From positions 1 through 12,002 of the forward strand of contig DCVK01000013.1 of NCBI GenBank assembly GCA_002335385.1: a DNA stretch of 12,002 nucleotides, read 5' to 3'. Both the position numbers and the translations under genes were made by a program. Under the pieces are notes generated by a model that was given only the letters and a program-made list of their open reading frames with translations, searched no databases and had not been told where the DNA came from. Below, piece after piece: positions 1 to 6,163 of this stretch (position 1 is the stretch's first letter; the number at the start of each line of letters is the position of its first letter). Source of the stretch: Candidatus Aminicenantes bacterium UBA2190 (GTDB lineage: Bacteria; Acidobacteriota; Aminicenantia; UBA2199).

Positions 1-3000
1 GTAGTCGCTGGGATCGATAATGGTGCCGTCGGTGCTGCGCAGGTACAGGCGGTAGTCGGAGCCCTCGGGCGCCATGCCGCTGTCGTAGGTCTGGCCCACG
101 GTCCAGGAGTAGCTGCCGGCCGAAGCCGGGAGGTTGGCGACGATGTTGCCGAACCTGACGCCGTTCTTGAACAGCACCAGGCGCACCGTGCCGGTGTAGT
201 TGACGGCGTTCCAGGTGATGGCCTTGGTGGTGCCCAGGGTCCAGTGCTCCCAGCCGTTGGGGCTGGTCAGCTCGAGAGAACTGGCCTGGGCGGCGATGTA
301 GTTTTGCGAGGTCTGGTCCGAGGTTATGCTGATGTACATGCGATTGGCCGGGGTGAACGAATATCCGTCCAGGGTCGGGGTGACCGTGCCCGACCAGTCA
401 TAATCGACAGGGGAAGTGTAGAGCCCGGAGTCATCGGTGGCCGGGTTGCCCGGCAGGCCGCTCATGACCACACCGGCCAGCGGAGAGGAGTTGTAAAGGA
501 TGGTACCGGAGATGACCGGTGGGATCACGGCAGAAACGATGGTGAAGGCGGCGTCGCTGTAGTCGCCTGGATAGCCGTCGTTCTCCTGCACTCTCAAGAA
601 GCAATGGGTGGATGGCGTGTCGGGGATGGTCCACAGGTGGCTGCCGTCGTTGGCCGTGTCTTCGATGACCGAATGCCAGGTGGAGCCGTTGTCATAGGTA
701 TAAATAATGTTGATGTTACCCACACCTCCAGTCGAGGTCCAGGTGATCTCCTGCCCGGTGCCCGCCGTCCAGCTCTCGCCGCCGTTGGGCGCGGTGATGG
801 TGAGGGAATCGCTGTCCCCGACAGCGGCAAGTAGCGCATTAACTGGAGTTATACCGCCAGCCATAATGGTCACAGGGTCGGCCGAGTCGAAACTGAATTT
901 GTCGTTATACCATTCACCGATATAGGCTCCGGAATAGTCGTAAAATTTGACTTTGTAGCTGCCAACCGGCAGGTTATCCGCCATATAACTTCCGTCACTG
1001 CCAGTATTCTTCAAATTAACCAGCCCCCCCCCTGACTCATAAATAAGAACATCGACATTCGCCAGCCCAGAGCCACTGATATTTCTGACGCATCCGCCGA
1101 TGCTGCCGGCATCAGCGAGTTGGGCATCGATGTTGGGTGTATCGCTGCCTGAGGTCACGGAAACCGGATCCGCAAAGCCGAAAGACGCCTTGTTGTCGTA
1201 CCATTCCTGGGCATAATTTTGGCCCTTTTCCAAATATGGCCAAAAGTTGACATAATAATTTCCGCCCGGAAGGCCGGCAACCTTGTAATCACCATTGACA
1301 TCAGTGTACGTATAATACCAGCCCCCCAAGTCGAAGCTGCACACATTGACTTCCAAGCCTGCGATGCCCTTGGCTGACATGTCGGTGACTCGCCCCGAGA
1401 TACTGCCACTGTGTGCCAGCATGGCGTTGATGCCCAGGGTATCGCTGCCGGCATTGACAGTCACAGAATCAGCAGCATCAAAATCAGCCTTGTCGTTGTA
1501 CCATTCAGAGATGTAGCTTAAACCATTGTTGTGAAAAAGTACGTTGTAGCTTCCCGTCGGCAGGCCGTTGGCCGAATAATTGCCAAAGATATCGGTGGGG
1601 GTGTAAGCCAAATTATTGCGATCAAGGTCATATACGTAAACGCCGATGCCCGCGATGCCCGCCACAGAGGCATTGGTCACACGACCGGAAATATTACCGC
1701 CCAGGGCCAGCTCGGCATCAATGTCCGGGGTATCGCCACCCGCTGTTACTACCACGAGGTCGGCCGAAGCGAAATCTCCCTTGTCGTTGTACCATTCAGA
1801 TATGTAGCTTGAACCATTGTTGTAAAAATGTACCTTGTAGCTTCCCGTCGGCAGACCATTGGCCGAATAATTGCCATCGGCATCGGTAGTGGCACTAACT
1901 TGGAAAAAGTAATCAAGATTCTCGACATGAACGCTGATGCCCGCGATGCCCGCCGTCGCGGCGTTGGTCACGCGGCCGGAGATGCTACCGCCCAGGGCGA
2001 GTTCGGCATTAATATTGGGCGTGTTACTTCCCGCGGTAACCGATACGAGATCGGCTGAGGATCTATTTGCCCTGTCGTTATACCACTCCGTGATATAATT
2101 CATGCCGCTGCCGTTGAAGCAGATTCTGTAACTCCCCGAATTCAGTCCCGGAACCAGGTAGTCTCCGTCAGCATTGGTCAATCTGGTGCTGATGAAATCA
2201 CCGGCACTGCCATATGTCGCCACGCGTATGTTGCCGATGCCGGCGCCCGAGCTGTTGACCACCCGCCCGGAGATGCTGCCTCCTACAGCCAGTTGAGCAT
2301 TGATGTTTGCCGTTGTGCCGCCGGCCGTCACGACGACCTCATCCGCGTCGGTGAAACCGCTCTTGTTGTTGAACCATTCGTTCAAGAAATTCAGTCCTCC
2401 ATGGTAAAAGGCAATTTTGTAACTCCTGGCCTCCAGTGGGGAGAGATGATAATTGCCACCCGTGTCGGAATTCACTTTTACAGCAAGTTCTTTACTCATG
2501 TCATATGCATAAATCAGAATGCCTTCCAGCCCGTTTCCCGCCTCATCGGTGACCCGGCCCGAGATCATGCTGGGAGTGCCGGCGGTTGTCACCGCGATAG
2601 TGTAGATCCCGGCATAGGCGCCATCGAAAGAGGTGATCACGACATAATAGACACCGGCGTCAAAATACCGCCAAATTTTCGCTGCCCTGCCCTCGGCGCT
2701 GTCGTCATCCTCCGTGATATAAATGACAGGATCACTGGGTCCGTACAGATACATATAATTGTCTTCCAGGCTGACCAGCCATGTCTCGACCTTGTACCAG
2801 CCGGGGGAAGTGACGGCAAATTGATACAGGTCTTGATCATCGGCCGGGTTGATCTCGCCGTTCGTCGGCGGTGCATCGATGGTCAGGGAAATATACTCGG
2901 CACCCACGCTGGAGTGCTCCACTCCGGAGGCGGCGGCTTCTCTCCCCCTCTCAGGAAGCGGCCGCCCCTTGCTCATCTCCATTATTTTTTTCAATTCTTC

Positions 3001-3420
3001 GGGATGGAATCGGCCAAGGGATTCCAGTTCACTTTTTTGAAACAGGTCCCCTTGCGCCTCGCCGGGATATTCTTTCCACTTCTTGTATAAGGATAGCCCG
3101 GCGCCGGGCCGGACCCTGCCCGGACCGAACCTTTCCCCCCCCTGTCCCTCCCGCTCCAATCGGATTCTTTCCAGGGCCGCATGGGATGCAGGCATTTTCC
3201 CCTGGGTTCCCGCCAAGCCTCGCGGGAGGGAATATTTCTCCAGCCAATAAGCCTCGCGCACCTTTTTTCTCTCGCGTTCGGCCTTGCGCAACCGATCGAT
3301 TTGTTCCCGTTTTCCCGTCTCCTGGCTCGAGTCTTGGCCATTCCCCGCAACCGTGCTCCCGTCCAACCAGAAAAAAAGCAAGGCCGCTGCCAGGAACAAA
3401 TTCACCTTTTTCCTGTTCAT
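1..3420 (-). CDS. Exported repeat-rich surface-type protein (PPC-like, carboxypeptidase-regulatory-like repeats, Kre9/Ig-like modules); C-terminus beyond window
   Basis: An uninterrupted frame of 1140 codons runs from an ATG at 3420 to the left edge with no stop, so the C-terminus is missing. The start follows an AGGAGG site 7 nt upstream. Residues 1-25 form a signal peptide: the basic start MNRKK, a hydrophobic core, then a likely cut after STVA. Residues 30-175 are charged, low in hydrophobics and probably helical. About 177-280 resembles a pre-peptidase C-terminal (PPC) domain (PADDQDLYQF and a YYVVIT strand). Residues 286-868 are six tandem carboxypeptidase-regulatory-like repeats. About 871-963 (SLTITAPNGGESW) and 1047-1140 (LELTSPNGWEHW) resemble Kre9/KNH-like Ig modules, with another regulatory-like segment between them. 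No catalytic domain is visible. The modules suggest an extracellular, perhaps carbohydrate- or surface-binding role. A catalytic or sorting domain could lie off the window. The gene lies 162 bp downstream of the phospholipase-like gene. Confidence 0.88.
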   Translation of the reverse strand, partial: MNRKKVNLFLAAALLFFWLDGSTVAGNGQDSSQETGKREQIDRLRKAERERKKVREAYWLEKYSLPRGLAGTQGKMPASHAALERIRLEREGQGGERFGPGRVRPGAGLSLYKKWKEYPGEAQGDLFQKSELESLGRFHPEELKKIMEMSKGRPLPERGREAAASGVEHSSVGAEYISLTIDAPPTNGEINPADDQDLYQFAVTSPGWYKVETWLVSLEDNYMYLYGPSDPVIYITEDDDSAEGRAAKIWRYFDAGVYYVVITSFDGAYAGIYTIAVTTAGTPSMISGRVTDEAGNGLEGILIYAYDMSKELAVKVNSDTGGNYHLSPLEARSYKIAFYHGGLNFLNEWFNNKSGFTDADEVVVTAGGTTANINAQLAVGGSISGRVVNSSGAGIGNIRVATYGSAGDFISTRLTNADGDYLVPGLNSGSYRICFNGSGMNYITEWYNDRANRSSADLVSVTAGSNTPNINAELALGGSISGRVTNAATAGIAGISVHVENLDYFFQVSATTDADGNYSANGLPTGSYKVHFYNNGSSYISEWYNDKGDFASADLVVVTAGGDTPDIDAELALGGNISGRVTNASVAGIAGIGVYVYDLDRNNLAYTPTDIFGNYSANGLPTGSYNVLFHNNGLSYISEWYNDKADFDAADSVTVNAGSDTLGINAMLAHSGSISGRVTDMSAKGIAGLEVNVCSFDLGGWYYTYTDVNGDYKVAGLPGGNYYVNFWPYLEKGQNYAQEWYDNKASFGFADPVSVTSGSDTPNIDAQLADAGSIGGCVRNISGSGLANVDVLIYESGGGLVNLKNTGSDGSYMADNLPVGSYKVKFYDYSGAYIGEWYNDKFSFDSADPVTIMAGGITPVNALLAAVGDSDSLTITAPNGGESWTAGTGQEITWTSTGGVGNINIIYTYDNGSTWHSVIEDTANDGSHLWTIPDTPSTHCFLRVQENDGYPGDYSDAAFTIVSAVIPPVISGTILYNSSPLAGVVMSGLPGNPATDDSGLYTSPVDYDWSGTVTPTLDGYSFTPANRMYISITSDQTSQNYIAAQASSLELTSPNGWEHWTLGTTKAITWNAVNYTGTVRLVLFKNGVRFGNIVANLPASAGSYSWTVGQTYDSGMAPEGSDYRLYLRSTDGTIIDPSDY
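820..2565 (-). repeat. Six tandem ~97-residue carboxypeptidase-regulatory-like repeats within the surface protein
   Basis: Each unit begins with a motif like GGSISGRVTN and ends with EWYNDK..F..AD.V.VTAG..TP.INA.LA. The conserved Ile of the opening motif is encoded at 2563, 2272, 1981, 1690, 1399 and 1099. The first four spacings are exactly 291 bp (97 codons) and the fifth is 300 bp. Such repeats fold as small beta-sandwich modules (CarboxypepD_reg-like family). The strict register and the close similarity of units 3 and 4 at the DNA level indicate growth by in-frame duplication. The sixth unit departs from the consensus (GGCV in place of SGRV). Confidence 0.85.
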
Positions 3421-3529
3421 CGCTCCCCCTCCTTTCACCCAAAATCAAAGCCTTGTTTATTCAACACTTCACAACTTGCCTTTGGTTCCTTTGGCTGCCC
3501 TCTCGCCTGACTTCAGCGATTTTTTTGGC

Positions 3530-3574
3530 CCGGCAGGCGCCGGCTTGCAGGTAAGCGAAACCGGCGCCTGCCGG
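3530..3574. terminator. Perfect 14-bp inverted repeat downstream of the phospholipase-like gene; possible terminator or processing hairpin
   Basis: CCGGCAGGCGCCGG (3530-3543) is exactly complementary to CCGGCGCCTGCCGG (3561-3574), with a 17-nt loop. It begins 9 bp past the stop codon of the leftward phospholipase-like gene. In that direction the stem is followed by a run of A rather than T, so it is not a classic intrinsic terminator. In the rightward direction a TATTTTT tract follows about 10 nt after the stem. It may stabilise the 3' end of the upstream mRNA, attenuate transcription into the repeat-protein gene, or be a dispersed element. Confidence 0.45.
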
Positions 3575-3582
3575 AGCGAAGA

Positions 3583-4539
3583 CTATTTTTCAGCGGGAGA
3601 GACTCGCTCAGCGGACCGTCCATCGCCGTCCGCGATGATGAATCCGTGCGCCGCCATCTGCAGCGCGACCTGGCCGATGGTCGCCTCGATCTCCTGCTGG
3701 AAATCGGGCGCACACAGGTCCATGGCGGCGTGGATCAGCTGCGTGACCAGCGAGACGGCGGTCTCCCTGGGAATGGGCAGCGGCGCACCCAGAAAGTCAT
3801 CCGCCATGTCGGCCATCTGCTCGGCGAACAGCTGCACGGCGACGGCCTCCTCCTGGCACAGGACCTGGCCCATAAGGACGGAGATCCGGCGAAACTCCTC
3901 CTCCACCGCCAGGATCGCCTGGGTCGCCTCCGCCGGCCCGCCGAAATAGGCGGCGAACTCCTCCGCGTAGGCCCCGACCAGCAACAAGGGAAACTGCGGA
4001 TTGCGCCGCAGCGCGGCGAAAGCGATCTTTTCGCCGATGCGCGGATCGACCCGCTTCATGAGCACGTTGACGGCGGTCTCGACAAACTCGTGATAGAGGC
4101 TCATGCCCTGCTGCTGCGAGAGAGGCAGCTCCGGAGGCAGCGGCGCCAGCACCAGCAGCGCCTGGGCCTTGGCAATCACGTACCCTTCAGCCGTCCCCTG
4201 GGTGATGCCGGCGTGATGGGCCGTGTAGTCGGCACCCCAGGCGTCGTTATGCGTGATGAAGCCAAAGGCCAGCGCCTGGGCGATCCGGTTGCCCGCCTTG
4301 TCCCATATCGGCTGGAACTGGTAATGCGTGGCCGCGTACAGGTTCTCCAGATACGGGGAGGAGAACAGGTAGTTGAAGGCGTCGGGCGCCATGCCGCCGT
4401 AGCCGGCGTTGAACTTCAATCCCATGGACTTCATGGTCAACTGTTCGTCGATGTAGAAGTGGGTCGCCGATCCCCAGGGATACAGGGCGCCGCTGCACAG
4501 CAGCAGCAAGCCCAGGAACACGATGACAAGATGTTTCAT
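3583..4539 (-). CDS. Secreted zinc-dependent phospholipase C-like protein
   Basis: This 318-residue protein starts at ATG 4539, preceded by AAGGAGG 5 nt upstream. Residues 1-18 form a signal peptide (MKHLVIVFLGLLLLCSGA), so the mature protein begins just before PWGSATH. Spaced residues match the metal-binding pattern of the zinc-dependent phospholipase C / S1-P1 nuclease fold: Trp22, His27, APD53, His72, His97 with D104 and H108/H109 (ITHNDAWGADYTAHH), and HEFVE (H150-x3-E154). In the Bacillus enzyme the mature N-terminal Trp, several His and Asp residues, and a late His-x3-Glu bind three zinc ions. The His97-Asp spacing is not the usual H-x3-D, so substrate and activity are uncertain. A phospholipase, a nuclease or a related phosphodiesterase are all possible. 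The C-terminal half (about 160-318) is helical and not recognised. Upstream lies a sigma-54 promoter, and next to that the gene for a sigma-54 activator. Confidence 0.75.
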   Translation of the reverse strand: MKHLVIVFLGLLLLCSGALYPWGSATHFYIDEQLTMKSMGLKFNAGYGGMAPDAFNYLFSSPYLENLYAATHYQFQPIWDKAGNRIAQALAFGFITHNDAWGADYTAHHAGITQGTAEGYVIAKAQALLVLAPLPPELPLSQQQGMSLYHEFVETAVNVLMKRVDPRIGEKIAFAALRRNPQFPLLLVGAYAEEFAAYFGGPAEATQAILAVEEEFRRISVLMGQVLCQEEAVAVQLFAEQMADMADDFLGAPLPIPRETAVSLVTQLIHAAMDLCAPDFQQEIEATIGQVALQMAAHGFIIADGDGRSAERVSPAEK

Positions 4540-4547
4540 CCTTCCCT

Positions 4548-4563
4548 CCTTGCGCGGGCAAGG
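4548..4563 (-). promoter_or_regulatory. Hairpin overlapping the ribosome binding site of the phospholipase-like gene
   Basis: In the leftward mRNA, CCTTGC, the loop CCGC and GCAAGG form a 6-bp stem. Its 3' arm includes AAGG of the AAGGAGG ribosome binding site, 9-15 nt before the ATG at 4539. If formed, it would partly hide the binding site. Pairing is exact, but a regulatory role is inference. Confidence 0.4.
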
Positions 4564-4600
4564 GCTTTACGATTGCCCCGGCCACGATCAGCAAGAGAGA

Positions 4601-4616
4601 AGCAACCGAGTTGCCA
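4601..4616 (-). promoter_or_regulatory. Sigma-54 (-24/-12) promoter of the phospholipase-like gene
   Basis: Read leftwards the sequence is TGGCAAC-TCGG-TTGCT. It matches the sigma-54 consensus TGGCACG-N4-TTGCW at 10 of 12 defined positions, with the essential GG and GC pairs 10 nt apart. The predicted start point is near 4590, giving a leader of about 50 nt before the ATG at 4539. The next gene upstream encodes a sigma-54 activator, which makes a chance match much less likely. Confidence 0.72.
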
Positions 4617-4697
4617 GATCGCGGGGAAAAAATTATGCTTTCCTGACGGCGATCGCCGACGGCGGCCTGCCGCCAGATGCCGGACGGGATAACCCGG

Positions 4698-4716
4698 CGT
4701 TTATCCCGCATAAACG
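4698..4716. promoter_or_regulatory. Interrupted palindrome, candidate upstream activator site
   Basis: CGTTTAT-CCCGC-ATAAACG is a perfect 7-5-7 dyad centred at 4707. That is about 117 bp upstream of the predicted sigma-54 start point at 4590, within the usual range for binding sites of sigma-54 activators. A six-A tract at 4627-4632 lies between it and the promoter and could help bend the DNA. It also lies 20 bp past the stop codon of the activator gene, so a terminator stem is an alternative, but no T-run follows it. Confidence 0.45.
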
Positions 4717-4735
4717 GGGGATTACCGACAGCGCC

Positions 4736-6163
4736 CTAGGAACCGCTCTTTGGATGGATGGCGTACTTGTGGAGGACGGCGACAAATTTTTTGTAATCAT
4801 TCTCGCAAATCCCCCAGGAAAGCGCGAGCTTCTTCAGGCTGAACTCGCTGGCGGCAAAGCCGCGGCGCAAGAGGCCGCGGACCTGGTCGCGGTTCAGGTC
4901 CCGCCCGATGAAGGGCTTCCAGACGACCCGCCAGAAATCCTCCCCCGCCCCGAGCCTGGCTTCGAGGTCGCGGCTGGCCTCCCCGTTTTCCAGGCTGGCC
5001 GCCGGCATCGGACTCATGCGGATCAGCCGCCGGATCTCGGCGCCGGTCACCGGGCTGGGAGCATCGATCCCCGCCCGCAGCAGAACGGTGATGAGTTCCC
5101 GGGCGTTGCCCGGCCAGTCATGGGCGAGAAGGGCCTGCCAGAAGCCGTCGCCGATCTCCTTTCCCCGCAGGTGCTCCAGGTTCTCCTGGACCAGGGCGCG
5201 GATGTCCTCGCGCCTGCACCGCAGGGGCGGGAGTTTGATGGTCAGGATCTGCAATCGAAAAAAGAGGTCCTCACGGAATTGCCTGGCGCGGATCGACGCC
5301 GCCAGGTCGCAATTGGATGCGGCGATGATGCGCACGTCCGCCTCGCGCTCCTCGGGATCTCCCAGCACGTGAAATCTCCGCGTCTCCAGAAAACGCAGCA
5401 GCTTGGCTTGAAAAGGCAGCGGGATCTCGGAAATCTCGTCGAAGAACAGCGTTCCGCCCCGCGCCTCGTCGACGAATCCCCTCTTGTCGGCGCGAGCATC
5501 GGTGAACGCCCCGCGGCGATGGCCGAACACCTCGCTCTCGAACAGGTGTTCCGGGATGCCCGGCGTGTTCACCGTATAGAGCTTGCCCTTGCGTCCCGAG
5601 TAGCGGTGGATCAGCTCGGCGATGCGGCTCTTGCCCACGCCGGTCTCCCCCAGCAGCAGCACCGGAGCCTCTTCCAGCGAATAGCGCAGGACCAGGTCAC
5701 GGACGCGTTCGATCTCCGGACTGCCGCCGCTGAGCCCGCCCACGTCGCTCTCGCTCCTGCGCACCTGCTCGATGGTGCCGGCCAGCAGCCCGCCGATCAC
5801 CCGAAAGGCTTCGCGGTCGGCGCCGCTGAACGACTCCTTGACCCCGCTGTCGATGTACAGGAAGAACTGGCCGCCGACCGGCAGTATGATCAGGCTCTTG
5901 ATCTTCAGCACCTGCGCCGACCGGGTCAGTTCGCCCGCCCCGGGGGCGACGAGAACATCCTCGCTTTCGACGGGCCGCGCGCGGCCGCGGAGGGCCGCCT
6001 CGATGAAGCCGCGCGGGAATCCCTCGCCTTCGAGGACCGAGCCGCCCAAGATGGAGCGCCCCCGATGCCAGAGGATGCGGCCGTCGCGGCCGTAGAGCAT
6101 GGCCAGGGAGACATCCTTCTCCCTCAGCTGTTCCCAGATCTTCTCCTTGATGCCTTCAAACAC
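4736..6163 (-). CDS. Sigma-54-dependent transcriptional activator (AAA+ enhancer-binding protein)
   Basis: The protein has 475 residues and a GTG start at 6163. The N-terminal 1-140 looks like a GAF-type sensor domain but lacks a clear signature; no receiver or FHA domain is seen. The AAA+ domain (about 148-385) carries Walker A GETGVGKS (172-179), the sigma-54 contact loop GAFTDA (218-223, where GAFTGA is usual), Walker B GGTLFFDEIS (D242, E243), AASN (281-284), arginine finger REDLFFRL (297-304) and WPGNAREL (350-357). It would use ATP to open sigma-54 promoter complexes. The C-terminal 400-475 (LKKLALSWGICENDYKKF region) should bind DNA but does not look like a standard Fis helix-turn-helix. 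The start overlaps the end of the kinase gene by 8 nt (GTGTTTGA) with no good ribosome binding site, indicating translational coupling. The likely target is the promoter at 4601-4616. Confidence 0.92.
   Translation of the reverse strand: MFEGIKEKIWEQLREKDVSLAMLYGRDGRILWHRGRSILGGSVLEGEGFPRGFIEAALRGRARPVESEDVLVAPGAGELTRSAQVLKIKSLIILPVGGQFFLYIDSGVKESFSGADREAFRVIGGLLAGTIEQVRRSESDVGGLSGGSPEIERVRDLVLRYSLEEAPVLLLGETGVGKSRIAELIHRYSGRKGKLYTVNTPGIPEHLFESEVFGHRRGAFTDARADKRGFVDEARGGTLFFDEISEIPLPFQAKLLRFLETRRFHVLGDPEEREADVRIIAASNCDLAASIRARQFREDLFFRLQILTIKLPPLRCRREDIRALVQENLEHLRGKEIGDGFWQALLAHDWPGNARELITVLLRAGIDAPSPVTGAEIRRLIRMSPMPAASLENGEASRDLEARLGAGEDFWRVVWKPFIGRDLNRDQVRGLLRRGFAASEFSLKKLALSWGICENDYKKFVAVLHKYAIHPKSGS

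Noticed and set aside
820..2565. Regular 291-bp spacing resembling a direct-repeat or CRISPR-like array
   Set aside because: The repeats are protein-coding modules in one frame, with conservation at the protein level and no constant short repeat with unique spacers.
2293..3090. Rightward open frame of 265 codons
   Set aside because: It is antisense to the surface-protein frame, which is open for 1140 codons with clear repeats and a signal peptide.
3421..3530. Possible sigma-54 promoter before the surface-protein gene
   Set aside because: One GG-N10-GC match exists in the leftward strand, but it fits only about half of the other consensus positions, so it was not called.
4661..4674. GGCGG-CCTG-CCGCC hairpin as a terminator of the activator gene
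   Set aside because: No T-run directly follows in the leftward direction (the A/T tract begins about 30 nt later), and short GC dyads are expected in such GC-rich DNA.
3646..4692. Rightward open frame of 348 codons
   Set aside because: It is antisense to the phospholipase-like gene and its sigma-54 control region.
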